A DNA stretch of 64,000 bases from Vibrio fluvialis. GTDB lineage: Bacteria > Pseudomonadota > Gammaproteobacteria > Enterobacterales > Vibrionaceae. The notes beneath the pieces are model-generated. The model was not told where the DNA came from, ran no database searches, and worked only from the letters and a program-made list of their open reading frames with translations. The stretch's first letter is position 1, and every line of letters begins with the position of its first letter. The DNA is taken from contig NZ_UHIP01000001.1 of the NCBI RefSeq assembly GCF_900460245.1, positions 992,001 to 1,056,000 on the forward strand. The letters run 5' to 3'. Below are positions 26,168-35,696 of this stretch, piece after piece. The position numbers and the translations under genes were made by a program.

Positions 26168-29100
26168 ATGGACAACAAACGCCGTCAGTTTTTGAAGTCG
26201 GGCCTTGCCGTCGGTGGTGTGGGCGCATTTGCCGCCGGTTACGCAACCACCACCAAACACATGGTGGAAGGGATTGTGGAAGGCAAAGCCGGGCAGGCCA
26301 CCCGCGATCCGCATCATGGTAATTCGCTGGAGCCGGAATACCGCGTTAATCGCAACGGCAATCTGATCCCCAATCCGAATCAGCGCGTTGCCCCCTCAAT
26401 GTGTTTTGGTTGCTGGACGCTGTGTGGCCTGCGCGTGCGCATCGACAATCGCAACGATGACATACTGCGCATCAGCGGTAACCCGTATCATCCGCTGTCA
26501 CAGCAAAATGCGATTCCGTTTGCGACGCCAGTCAAAGATGCCTACCTGAGTATGGCGGGCGAAGCGGGGTTGCAAGGCCGTTCAACGGCATGTGCGCGCG
26601 GCAATGCGATGCTGGACATGCAAAACAGCCCTTACCGAATCACGCAGCCGCTGAAACGGGTTGGCAAACGTGGTGAAGGGCGCTGGGAGCCGATCAGCTA
26701 CGAGCAGCTGATTGAGGAGATTGTCGAAGGGGGCGACTTGTTTGGCGAAGGGCATGTTGAGGGCTTGCGTGCCATTCGCGACCTCACCACACCGCTGGAT
26801 GCCGACAACCCGGAATATGGTCCGAAAGCCAACCAGTTGCTGGTGACCAATGCCAGTAATGAAGGGCGGGATGACATTATCAAACGCTTTGCGTTTAACA
26901 GTTTCGGTACACGCAACTTTGGCCATCACGGCTCGTATTGCGGTTACGCGTTTCGTGCCGGCAGCGGCGCATTCCTCAACGATTTGGATAAATACGCTCA
27001 CCTCAAACCGGATTTCGACCACGCCGAGTACATTCTGTTTATCGGCATGTCGCCAGCGCAGGCGGGTAACCCGTTCAAGCGTCAGGCGCGCCAGCTTGCC
27101 AATGCGCGCAGCGAAGGCAAACTCGAATACACCGTGGTCACGCCCAGCCTGCCAGCGGGGTCGTCGAGCCTAGCGGCGGGCGATCGTAACGATTGGCTGG
27201 CAATCAAACCGGGCACCGATTCTGCGTTGGTGCTTGGTATGATTCAGTGGATCATCGCCAATCAGCGCTACAACCAAACATTTCTGGCTCAGCCGGGTGT
27301 GGCTGCGATGCAGCGTGCCGGCACGGCGCACTGGTGTAACGCAACCCATTTGGTGATCAGTGACGAGCAGCATCCGCGTTGCGGCAGCTTCCTGCGCGCA
27401 TCGGATGTCGGGTTGCCGTTTGACGGTGAAGCGCGTTCAGACAGCGATCCGTACGTGGTGGTCAATGCAAGCAGTGACGAGTTCGCGCTTAATACCGAAC
27501 CACACGAAGCGGCGCTGTTTGTCACGCGCGAGGTGATGCTGGCGGGCAAGCCCGTCACGGTCAAATCGTCGTTGCAGCACCTCAAAGAGCAGGCGTTTAA
27601 ATACGATCTGGCCTATTACAGCCAGCAGTGCGGAATCAACGAGGAGCAAATCATCGCGCTGGCACAGCGCTTTACCAGCTATGGCACCAAAGCGGTGGTG
27701 GACACCCACGGCGGCAACATGCACACCAACGGGTTTTACAACGCGTTCACCATCATGATGCTCAATGCGATGGTGGGAAACATCAATCGCAAAGGCGGCG
27801 CAATGGCCAAAGCGGGCGGTTATCCGACGTCGGGAGACGGCCCGCGTTACAACTTCAACCAGTTTGCCGGCAAGGTTGCACCCAAAGGCGTTTTCCTGTC
27901 ACGGAGTAAATTCCCGTATCACAAAAGCAGTGAATACCGGCGTCGCGTAGCGGCCGGCGAGTCGCCTTACCCGACGCGCGCGCCGTGGTATCCGATTTCC
28001 GCGCCGCTGCTGACCGAACACTTATCGGCGGCGATGGACGGTTATCCGTATCGCATCAAAGCGTGGATCAACCACATTGCCAATCCGATCTACGGGGTGC
28101 CGGGGCTCAAAGCGCTGCTGGAAGAAAAACTCAAAGACCCGAAACAGTTGGGGCTGATCGTATCGGTCGATGCGTTCATCAACGAAACCACCACGCTGTC
28201 GGACTACATCGTGCCGGATACCGTCACGTACGAAAGCTGGGGCATGGCCGGGCCGTGGCATGACGTGCCCGTTAAAACCGTCACGGCGCGCTGGCCGGTT
28301 GTTGCGCCGCGCACGGCCAAAACGGCGGATGGGCGCTCGATCTGTCTGGAAAACTTTTTGATCGACGTGGCAAAGAAAATGCAGCTCGGCGGTTTTGGTG
28401 ATAATGCCATTGCCGATGCTGATGGCAACTGGCACGGCATTCACAGTGCGGAAGATTTCTATCTACGTTCGGCGGCCAACCTGGCGTATGTCAAAGGCGG
28501 CGTACCGGAAGTGACGGCGGAAGACATTGCGTGGTCAGGGCTGGAGCGCCTGATGCCCGCCATGCAGCAGGCATTGACGGTGGACGAAATGAAGCGGGTG
28601 GCGTACATCTTTGCGCGTGGCGGGCGGTTTGAGGATGCAACCGAAGCCTACAAAGGCGACATCATGAAATACAAATGGGTCAATCCGGTTGCGATATGGA
28701 ACGAAAAACTGGCGACGTCGCGCAATACCATGACCGGCGAGCGCTACAGCGGTTGCCCGACCTGGTATCCGCAAAAACTGGCAGACGGCACGCCGCTGGA
28801 AGCGCGTTATCCGCCGCACGAGTGGCCATTCAGTCTGACCAACTTTAAATCCAACATTCACAGCGCAGTGTCGAATTTGTCGCCCCGTCTCAACGCGATC
28901 AAAGGTGACAACCCGGTCTACATGCATCCACACGATGCCAAGGCGGCGGGGATTGAAACGGGTGATCGGTTTGTGATTGAAACCCCGAGCGCGCAGATGA
29001 CGGCGGTGGCGATGGTGCTGGAGGGTATTCGCCCCGGCACGCTCGGTTTCGAGCACGGCTTTGGCCATACTGAACTCGGCGAGCGATCGCACTGGATTGG

Positions 29101-29260
29101 CGACAAGCAGCAACCGGTCAGAATGAAGCGCAGCGATGGCGTCAACATCAACGATATCGGCTTGATTGACCCAACCCGGCAAAGCCCGGGCGTGCTGCTC
29201 GACTGGGTGGTCGGCGCGGCGGCTCGCCAATCCCTGCCAGCGCGGATTCGCAAAGCGTAG
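26168..29260 (+). CDS. ttrA: TtrA, tetrathionate reductase molybdopterin catalytic subunit
   Basis: A 1030-residue DMSO-reductase-family enzyme. It has a twin-arginine signal (NKRRQFLKSG), an N-terminal [4Fe-4S] site (CFGCWTLCGLRVRIDNRN, with the fourth Cys in STACARGN), bis-MGD domains through the middle (FGHHGSYCGYAFRAG, DTHGGNMHTNG), and the C-terminal MopB beta-barrel (about 880-1020). It reduces tetrathionate to two thiosulfates in the periplasm. The length matches Salmonella TtrA. A strong terminator follows. Confidence 0.93.
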   Translation: MDNKRRQFLKSGLAVGGVGAFAAGYATTTKHMVEGIVEGKAGQATRDPHHGNSLEPEYRVNRNGNLIPNPNQRVAPSMCFGCWTLCGLRVRIDNRNDDILRISGNPYHPLSQQNAIPFATPVKDAYLSMAGEAGLQGRSTACARGNAMLDMQNSPYRITQPLKRVGKRGEGRWEPISYEQLIEEIVEGGDLFGEGHVEGLRAIRDLTTPLDADNPEYGPKANQLLVTNASNEGRDDIIKRFAFNSFGTRNFGHHGSYCGYAFRAGSGAFLNDLDKYAHLKPDFDHAEYILFIGMSPAQAGNPFKRQARQLANARSEGKLEYTVVTPSLPAGSSSLAAGDRNDWLAIKPGTDSALVLGMIQWIIANQRYNQTFLAQPGVAAMQRAGTAHWCNATHLVISDEQHPRCGSFLRASDVGLPFDGEARSDSDPYVVVNASSDEFALNTEPHEAALFVTREVMLAGKPVTVKSSLQHLKEQAFKYDLAYYSQQCGINEEQIIALAQRFTSYGTKAVVDTHGGNMHTNGFYNAFTIMMLNAMVGNINRKGGAMAKAGGYPTSGDGPRYNFNQFAGKVAPKGVFLSRSKFPYHKSSEYRRRVAAGESPYPTRAPWYPISAPLLTEHLSAAMDGYPYRIKAWINHIANPIYGVPGLKALLEEKLKDPKQLGLIVSVDAFINETTTLSDYIVPDTVTYESWGMAGPWHDVPVKTVTARWPVVAPRTAKTADGRSICLENFLIDVAKKMQLGGFGDNAIADADGNWHGIHSAEDFYLRSAANLAYVKGGVPEVTAEDIAWSGLERLMPAMQQALTVDEMKRVAYIFARGGRFEDATEAYKGDIMKYKWVNPVAIWNEKLATSRNTMTGERYSGCPTWYPQKLADGTPLEARYPPHEWPFSLTNFKSNIHSAVSNLSPRLNAIKGDNPVYMHPHDAKAAGIETGDRFVIETPSAQMTAVAMVLEGIRPGTLGFEHGFGHTELGERSHWIGDKQQPVRMKRSDGVNINDIGLIDPTRQSPGVLLDWVVGAAARQSLPARIRKA

Positions 29261-29280
29261 GAAACCCTGCACACCACACC

Positions 29281-29313
29281 GGCGCAGTGGACTTAAGCCA
29301 CTGCGCCTTTTTT
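29281..29313 (+). terminator. terminator of ttrBCA
   Basis: Perfect stem GGCGCAGTGG / CCACTGCGCC with loop ACTTAAG and a T6 tail. Confidence 0.92.
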
Positions 29314-29357
29314 CCACGGTAAATACGTATCTGTGGTCACTCGGCTTGCTTGGTAAA

Positions 29358-29376
29358 TATGTGGAAATCCACAATA
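29358..29376. promoter_or_regulatory. second copy of the candidate TtrR operator, upstream of tsdB
   Basis: TATGTGGAAATCCACAATA, identical to the site at 24210-24228 except for one central base. It lies 62 bp before tsdB and links control of tsdBA to ttr. Confidence 0.65.
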
Positions 29377-29437
29377 GCTGACGTTAGTGTCAAAGTTGAC
29401 AATAGGGAGGAGAGCAATAAAGTCATAGTGAGTCAGC

Positions 29438-30049
29438 ATGTCCAAATTATTTTCCGCCGCGGCGCTGTTACTGTTTGCCGCGACCAGCGGTGTCCACGCG
29501 GCTGCCATGCCTGTCCAAGGCGAAGTCTGCGCCAGTTGTCACGGCGCCGACGGCAAAGGCCAGCCCAATGTGGCACCGATGTTAGCCGGGCTGGATAGCC
29601 AATACCTGCAAACCCAAATAGCACTCTTTATTTCTGGCGAGCGTCAGAACCCGATGATGACGGCGATGGCGCAAGGGTTGAGCGATCCTGCGGTGCGCAA
29701 AAGTGTGCTGGATTACTACTCAGCACTGCCGACGTACCAATTTACTCATCTTGAACAGCGCGGCGATCAGGCCGACATCAGCAACCCCTATCGCAAGCTG
29801 ATTTATCAGGGAGATTGGGACCGCAACATTCCGGCGTGTTCAACGTGTCATGGTGCCAGCGGAATGGGCGTAGCGACATTCCCGCGTTTGGCCAGCCAGC
29901 ATGCCGATTACCTGAAAAATCAGCTCCACAGCTGGAAAAACGGTACGCGTCAAGGCGACCCGCTCAACATGATGGCGACCATTGCTGGCAAGTTGACGGA
30001 TGATGAAATTGAGAATCTGGCGTTTTACTTCGCGTCGTTCCGTTACTGA
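29438..30049 (+). CDS. tsdB: TsdB-like dihaem cytochrome c (cytochrome c4 type)
   Basis: A 203-residue periplasmic cytochrome. It has a signal peptide ending near VHAAA and two CxxCH haem sites, CASCH at residues 31-35 and CSTCH at 134-138, in two homologous class I domains (GADGKGQPNVAPMLAGL and GASGMGVATFPRLASQH). It is 17 bases upstream of a TsdA-type gene. TsdB is the usual electron partner of TsdA, which supports the name. By domain alone it could be any cytochrome c4. Confidence 0.8.
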   Translation: MSKLFSAAALLLFAATSGVHAAAMPVQGEVCASCHGADGKGQPNVAPMLAGLDSQYLQTQIALFISGERQNPMMTAMAQGLSDPAVRKSVLDYYSALPTYQFTHLEQRGDQADISNPYRKLIYQGDWDRNIPACSTCHGASGMGVATFPRLASQHADYLKNQLHSWKNGTRQGDPLNMMATIAGKLTDDEIENLAFYFASFRY

Positions 30050-30066
30050 TTGCTGCAGGAGAGCTC

Positions 30067-31119
30067 GTGAAATTTGCATTTTCCCTTTTAACGCTCAGTC
30101 TGTTGCCAGCGCTGGCTATAGCCACGACAGAGCTGCCTGATCGTCAGACAGAACTCCCCGCGGTAAAGAAATCGTCGCAGGCCGAGTATCTGGTGCCGCG
30201 CGATTTGAGCACGATTCCCGACGATGAATTTGGCCGTCAGGTCAAACACGGTTATTCGCTGTTTGTGAATTCACAGCAGATGCGTGGCCAGTATGTCGGC
30301 AACGATCAGAACTGCGTCAACTGCCACATGCAGGCGGGACGTAAACCGAACGCGGCGCCGCTGTGGGCGGCGTACATGGCGTATCCGGCCTATCGCAAAA
30401 AGAACGACCGGGTAAACAGCTACGCCGACCGCATTCAGGGCTGTTTTCAGTATTCGATGAATGGTAAGCCGCCTGAGTACGATTCACCGGAGTTGGTGGC
30501 GCTGAGCGCTTATGCGTACTGGTTGGCGATGGGCGGTTTGATGGATCAGTATGGTCTTGGCGATCAGCCGGTTCCGGCGCTGGATGCCAAGCAGCTACAA
30601 ACGGGTGGCAAAATTGAGTCGTTCCCGCTGCCGGACGTGATTGCCAAAGCGCTGCCGGTCGAGAAACGTGGCAATCTGGCCGGGCGTGGCTATCCGAAGC
30701 TCGCCAATCCAGAGCAAGCACCGTCGCGCGAACGTGGCGCAGACGTGTATGCCAAAAACTGCTCAACCTGCCATGCGGCAGACGGACAGGGCATGGCCGA
30801 TGCAACAGGACGTTCTTACATTCCGCCGCTGTGGGGCGAGTATGCCTACAACTGGGGCGCAGGCATGCACCGTATCAACACGGCGGCGTTTTTTATCTAT
30901 GAAAACATGCCGCTGGGTAAGAGCGTTCAGCTAACCGTGCAAGAAGCGTGGGATGTGGCGGCGTACGTCAACAGTCACGAGCGTCCGCAAGATCCACGAT
31001 ATAAAGGCGATCTGGATGCCAACCTCAAGCAGTACCACGCCCATGATGGCTTCTACGGCAAAACGGTTGAGGGGTATCGCTTGGGCAGCAAAGCGTTTCC
31101 CAGCGGTACGGTCAACTAA
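30067..31119 (+). CDS. tsdA: TsdA-type thiosulfate dehydrogenase / tetrathionate reductase
   Basis: A 350-residue periplasmic dihaem cytochrome. It has a signal peptide (1-18), the first haem CVNCH (83-87), and the second CSTCH (232-236). The TsdA signature RIQGCFQYSMNG places Cys126 as the unusual cysteine haem ligand of this family. TsdA interconverts thiosulfate and tetrathionate; direction depends on the enzyme and electron partner. Next to ttrBCA it could either make the Ttr substrate or act as a second reductase. Confidence 0.88.
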   Translation: MKFAFSLLTLSLLPALAIATTELPDRQTELPAVKKSSQAEYLVPRDLSTIPDDEFGRQVKHGYSLFVNSQQMRGQYVGNDQNCVNCHMQAGRKPNAAPLWAAYMAYPAYRKKNDRVNSYADRIQGCFQYSMNGKPPEYDSPELVALSAYAYWLAMGGLMDQYGLGDQPVPALDAKQLQTGGKIESFPLPDVIAKALPVEKRGNLAGRGYPKLANPEQAPSRERGADVYAKNCSTCHAADGQGMADATGRSYIPPLWGEYAYNWGAGMHRINTAAFFIYENMPLGKSVQLTVQEAWDVAAYVNSHERPQDPRYKGDLDANLKQYHAHDGFYGKTVEGYRLGSKAFPSGTVN

Positions 31120-31122
31120 ATT

Positions 31123-31149
31123 GAAAAGCGCTCATTCGAGCGCTTTTTT
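31123..31149 (+). terminator. terminator of tsdBA
   Basis: Stem AAAAGCGCTC / GAGCGCTTTT with loop ATTC and a run of T. Confidence 0.9.
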
Positions 31150-31184
31150 CTCTATTTTCAACCACCAGATCTGCTGGTGGATTT

Positions 31185-31475
31185 TTACCGCTCAGTGAAC
31201 GCGATTCGACCATTGCGCACCAGAGCGCGGCGCACGTTTTTGCACAATTTGCCAAATCGGTTGAGTTCGTCGAACGAGGGCGGTAAGCCGCGCTTCACCT
31301 GGTGTTGCCAGTAGCTGAGTTCGCTGTCGACCAGTTCCATCAGTTTTTTCGGGCAGCCGACACAGGTATTGTTTGGGCCGCAAACAAAGGTGTCTTGTTG
31401 ATACAGCGGGAATTCCTGTTGCACCGCGTCGATGATCTGCTGCATAGCGGTGAGGCGGTCGGGTTTGTTGGACAT
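31185..31475 (-). CDS. small Cys-motif protein of unknown function
   Basis: A 96-residue cytoplasmic protein that I cannot name. Four cysteines are visible: three packed as CGPNNTCVGC and one in LCKNVRRAL. This suggests a bound Fe-S cluster or zinc. ATG 31475 has AAGGGG upstream. It sits tail-to-tail with tsdA but on the other strand, and no functional link is evident. Confidence 0.6.
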   Translation of the reverse strand: MSNKPDRLTAMQQIIDAVQQEFPLYQQDTFVCGPNNTCVGCPKKLMELVDSELSYWQHQVKRGLPPSFDELNRFGKLCKNVRRALVRNGRIAFTER

Positions 31476-31926
31476 GTTAACCCCTTGGAATAAAGAGGCT
31501 ATTTTAATGGTCAAGCGGTAGACATCACCACACCACTTAAGGGGAAAACTGGCGGGATTGAGACATTAAACTCGTCAATAATAAACAGCCGCGCAACGTG
31601 CTTCTCTCCTAACCCTTTAGTTGAATAGTCTTGCTGAACATGAGATTAATCCCGCGTCAAATATTTGATATTTCAATGATGTAACTGAGGCTGTGGTTAC
31701 ATTACATCGGCGATAGCCACAACATTTCTGCTGTCAATGAATTGACCCGCTTTTATGAACGACGTTACTATTCGAATTATTACTAAGTCGTCTATCCTGA
31801 AATTAATTTGCTCGCCCAACTCACGTGAGCCGATTATCGGTGGCTGTTTGGCGGCAATGAATACTTAGATTCTCAACATCGGTCTGTCGAAAAACCAATT
31901 GCGTAGGATAGGAAGCGTTGGAAAGT
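31476..31926. other. intergenic region upstream of the GGDEF gene
   Basis: About 450 bp, A+T-rich from 31570 to 31800. I see no ORF, RNA gene or strong repeat. It presumably carries promoters for the two divergent flanking genes. Confidence 0.5.
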
Positions 31927-34128
31927 ATGCCATTCACTGACAAAAGCTCGTTTGTCAGGACGACACAATCTCTGATACTGGCTTTGGTTTTAGGCCTGTT
32001 ATGGATGTTGTCGCGCCGAGACTTTGTCACTTTTCATGCAGTTATTGAACTCTCTACGGTATTTGTCTCCGGACTGATTGCTCTTGCTGGCTATAAAGCG
32101 TCGGCAAAAAGTGACGCGCGCCCGTTGGCGCTGCTCAGTTCACTCTATCTGTGCGTGGCGTTTGTCGACCTCGCGCATATGATGAGCTACAAAGGATCAC
32201 TGTTTGCTGAAGGTCTGGGCGCGAACCCGCCGACGCAATTCTGGGTGCTGGCACGCTTGGTGGAAGCGGTCGGACTTGCTGTGGTGTTTATCTGTCCATT
32301 TCAGTGCCGTTACGTGCAGCACTACATCAAAGCCCTGGTGCTGGTCACGCTGGCTGGGGTGTGCGCGATTTATCCGCTGGAAATTTTCCCTCAGGCTTTT
32401 ATTGAAGGTCAGGGACTGACGCCGTTTAAGATCTACAGCGAATATGCGGTGATCAGTTTTGTGTTACTGGCCGCCATAGGGGTGTGGTGGCGACGCGAAA
32501 GCTACCCGGCAAGTCAGATGAAGTATCTGCTGATTTCTTTTGCGCTGACAATGTTGGCCGAATTCTGCTTTACCCAATACGCGTCAGTGTACGGCGACGC
32601 CAATGCTGCCGGCCATTTGATTCGACTGGCGTCCAACTACTTTCTTTACCGCGGCATCATTGCCGACAAGAATGTTGCCCGCAACACGCTTTATCACGCT
32701 AACCCACTGCATCTTACTATCGTTGTGCTGGCTTGCATTATCTGGCTGACGATTGCGATCAGTCTTCGTTATATCGAACACGAAGGGAAGCAGCGTGACG
32801 ATCTCTACCTCTACAAACAGCGTTTGCAAGGTCTGGCTATCACACTCGACGCGACACTGGAAAGCAAGTTGCGGCTGACAGACAGCCTCGAAGCGTTTGT
32901 GATGTCGCGCCCCAATTTTACTGACGAAGAGTTCACCACGTTCGCCAACCGTGTGTTAGAGAAAACGCCTTACATCACCAGCTTGCAACTCGCGCCGAAA
33001 GGGATTGTGACTTATGTAACCGATGTGGATCGCAACCAAAAAGCGCTTGGCCACAATCTGCTGCAAGATCCAAAACGCAAAGCGAGTGTCTTAAAAGCGA
33101 TTTCTGGCAGACGCACCATCGTCGATGGCCCGTTAACTTTGCTGCAAGGCGGTCAGGCTCTGATTGCTCGCGCACCGATCTATCTGCCATCGGAAAAGGG
33201 GGGGCCGCGCAATACATTCTGGGGCTTTTCAACGGTGTTGATCGATATGGAAGCCTTGTTGAAATCGGCAATCATCACCGAATTCTCCAAAGAGTTTTCC
33301 TTATCGGTCCGCGCCATCAACCCGGTTGGCGATGTGAATACGCTGGTACTGGGGGATATCGATACCGATGCTAACCCGGTATTGCAAACCGAGATTCAGC
33401 TAAGCAACAGCCGCTGGGTGCTATCGATGGCTGGCCGCAAAGACGCGTACAGCAACCACACCAGCTTTATTTTGTCTTCTTGGTATTGGATTTATCTGTT
33501 GTTGTCGACAGGTGTGATAGCGATTGGTCTGTACCGCATACTGAGCCACAAGCTGTATGTCAGAAAAGCGGTCAAGGCGGCGACACAGCATTTGCAGCAA
33601 GAAGTGGAACGCCGCCAGGAAGTCGCGGAATTGGAACGTCGCCTCGCAACGCAGGATGATTTGACGGGTATGACCAACCGCCGACACTTCTATGAGTTGG
33701 CGCACAATCACTTCGATACAGCAGTCGCGCATCAGCAGCCGTTTACGCTCTATTTCATGGATCTTGATGGCTTTAAAGCGATCAACGATACCCATGGGCA
33801 CGCCGTTGGCGATCAGGTGTTGAAGGTTGTTGCCCAGCGCCTGAAATCGACGGTTCGTTCCAGCGACATTATGGCCCGTTTTGGCGGCGATGAGTTTGTG
33901 GCGATTTTGCCCGATACCGACGACGAACATTTCCATAAATCGCAGCAGATCATCGATGCCATCGGCCAGCCTATTGTCATTCACGGTCAAAGCCTGCGGA
34001 TCGGCATCAGTATCGGCGCCGCGGTGTATCCGAAACACGGTTCCAGTGTTGAGTCGCTGTTGGTGGAGGCAGACAATGCGCTCTATCAGGCCAAACGCCG
34101 GGGCAAAAACTGCCTCGTCGTCGCTTAA
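31927..34128 (+). CDS. membrane diguanylate cyclase: MASE3-CHASE-GGDEF
   Basis: About 733 residues. The N-terminal MASE3 sensor has seven or eight TM helices (about 10-250; FHAVIELSTVFVSGLIALA, VDLAHMMSYKGS). A periplasmic CHASE domain follows at about 290-500 (PYITSLQLAPKG, LQGGQALIARAPIY), then a last TM and a GGDEF domain from about 575 with an intact active site ARFGGDEFVAIL and RSSD inhibitory site five residues upstream. It should make cyclic di-GMP with product inhibition. No EAL domain. I chose ATG 31927 because the GGAAG site is too close to the TTG at 31918. Confidence 0.88.
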   Translation: MPFTDKSSFVRTTQSLILALVLGLLWMLSRRDFVTFHAVIELSTVFVSGLIALAGYKASAKSDARPLALLSSLYLCVAFVDLAHMMSYKGSLFAEGLGANPPTQFWVLARLVEAVGLAVVFICPFQCRYVQHYIKALVLVTLAGVCAIYPLEIFPQAFIEGQGLTPFKIYSEYAVISFVLLAAIGVWWRRESYPASQMKYLLISFALTMLAEFCFTQYASVYGDANAAGHLIRLASNYFLYRGIIADKNVARNTLYHANPLHLTIVVLACIIWLTIAISLRYIEHEGKQRDDLYLYKQRLQGLAITLDATLESKLRLTDSLEAFVMSRPNFTDEEFTTFANRVLEKTPYITSLQLAPKGIVTYVTDVDRNQKALGHNLLQDPKRKASVLKAISGRRTIVDGPLTLLQGGQALIARAPIYLPSEKGGPRNTFWGFSTVLIDMEALLKSAIITEFSKEFSLSVRAINPVGDVNTLVLGDIDTDANPVLQTEIQLSNSRWVLSMAGRKDAYSNHTSFILSSWYWIYLLLSTGVIAIGLYRILSHKLYVRKAVKAATQHLQQEVERRQEVAELERRLATQDDLTGMTNRRHFYELAHNHFDTAVAHQQPFTLYFMDLDGFKAINDTHGHAVGDQVLKVVAQRLKSTVRSSDIMARFGGDEFVAILPDTDDEHFHKSQQIIDAIGQPIVIHGQSLRIGISIGAAVYPKHGSSVESLLVEADNALYQAKRRGKNCLVVA

Positions 34129-34137
34129 AGCCGTGGC

Positions 34138-35553
34138 TTAAACTTTGCCCATCTGCTGACGAATCAATTCCCCTAAGCGAGAAATCGCCCGCTGGCGTTG
34201 CTCGGTCAGTTCAAACGAGCTGTTGAGGCGAAAACAGTGGGCAAACTGCTCGCCTGGGCTGAACATTTTCCCCGGCGCGATGGTGATCTTTTCTTGCAGC
34301 GCGCGCTGATACAGCGCCATCGCATCCATGCCTATCGGCAGTGCAACCCAGATAAAATACCCCCCATCGGAGTCGGTAATACTCACTCCGGGCGGAAACG
34401 CCTGATGAAGCTGGTCCAGCATCGCCTTTTTTCGTTCGTGAAGTTTGCGTCGCAGTTGGCGCAAATGCTGTTCGTAATTGCGCGTGGTGAGGTAGTTCGC
34501 CAGCGCAAGTTGGATCGGCACACTGGTGGTCAGGGTGCTCATCAGTTGCAGTTTTTGAATTCTCAGGGCGTGCTGACCAGCGGCAACCCAGCCGATGCGA
34601 AAACCGGCGACCAAGGATTTGGAAAACGACGAGCAGTGCATCACGTTGGCGCTGCGATCCCACGCTTTAGCGGGCAGCGGCGCTTCCTTACCTGCGTAAA
34701 GTTCGCTGTAGACATCATCCTCAATCAAGGCCACCTGATAGCGGCTGAGTAGCTGCACCAGTTGCTGCTTTTTCTCGGCGCTGAGCGTAAATCCGAGCGG
34801 ATTTTGCAGCGTGCTCATCAACCAACACGCTTTAACCGAATGCGATTGCAGCGCACGTTCAAGGGAGTCGAGGTCGATGCCGTGCTGCGGATCGGTGCGA
34901 ATGAAGAGCGCTTTCAGCCCCAAGCGTTCAAGGGTTTGCAACGCGCCGTAAAAGGTGGGCGATTCCACCACCACCCAATCGCCGGGACGCGTCACCGCTT
35001 GCAGACTGAGGTTGAGCGCCTCCAATGCGCCTGCGGTGATCACGATTTCATCCGGTGAGATGTTGATGCCGCGGGCGGCGTAACGTTTGGCGATGATTGA
35101 GCGCAGCGTATCGTTACCCGGCGGCAGGTTATCGAGCGCGCTGGACACCGGCATGCTGCGCGCGGCTGCCATCAGCGATTTATTCACCTGATGACGTGGA
35201 TAAAGGCTGGGATCGGGATAGGCGTGACCGAAGGTGACCATGTGCGGATTGCGTCCCGCTTGCAGTACATCAAAGATAAAATCGTTGATGTCGATCTGCT
35301 CCATCGATTCGATGGCGCGCGGCACGTTGCTGCTTGTCGGAGCCGATTGTGGCGACACGCAGTAACCACTGCGCTGGCGCGATTGAATCCAGCCTTGCGA
35401 TTCGAGCACTTGGTAGGCATGCAGTACCGTCATCAGGCTCAAACCCGAGTGCTCAGATTGCTTGCGCAGCGACGGCAACTTATCGCCCGCCTGCCAGATG
35501 CCTGCGTCAATTTGGTGCTTGATCTGCTCCACCAACTGTTCGTATTTCGCCAT
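34138..35553 (-). CDS. MocR/PdxR-family regulator (GntR helix-turn-helix + aminotransferase fold)
   Basis: A 471-residue fusion. The N-terminal winged helix (1-70; AGDKLPSLRKQSEHSGLS, HAYQVLESQGWIQSR) is followed by a class I aminotransferase-like domain with the PLP lysine in SSFSKSLVAGFRIGW. MocR proteins use PLP or its adducts as effector. It is divergent from the cydAB-like operon with 143 bp between starts, so control of that oxidase is possible but not shown. Confidence 0.85.
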   Translation of the reverse strand: MAKYEQLVEQIKHQIDAGIWQAGDKLPSLRKQSEHSGLSLMTVLHAYQVLESQGWIQSRQRSGYCVSPQSAPTSSNVPRAIESMEQIDINDFIFDVLQAGRNPHMVTFGHAYPDPSLYPRHQVNKSLMAAARSMPVSSALDNLPPGNDTLRSIIAKRYAARGINISPDEIVITAGALEALNLSLQAVTRPGDWVVVESPTFYGALQTLERLGLKALFIRTDPQHGIDLDSLERALQSHSVKACWLMSTLQNPLGFTLSAEKKQQLVQLLSRYQVALIEDDVYSELYAGKEAPLPAKAWDRSANVMHCSSFSKSLVAGFRIGWVAAGQHALRIQKLQLMSTLTTSVPIQLALANYLTTRNYEQHLRQLRRKLHERKKAMLDQLHQAFPPGVSITDSDGGYFIWVALPIGMDAMALYQRALQEKITIAPGKMFSPGEQFAHCFRLNSSFELTEQRQRAISRLGELIRQQMGKV

Positions 35554-35696
35554 TACTTATTCCTTTTATTGACACTCGGAATATAACACTTGGTTTTATT
35601 AACTGTTATAGAAAAGCGGCGAGTTTCTGTATCTGTTCGCAATTTTCGTGGCGACTTACCATGCCGCCACAATTAAAAAGATACTGGAAGGAAGTT

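Noticed and set aside
28535..29374. 279-residue open frame antisense to ttrA
   Set aside because: Lies within the conserved C-terminus of ttrA and runs through its terminator hairpin.
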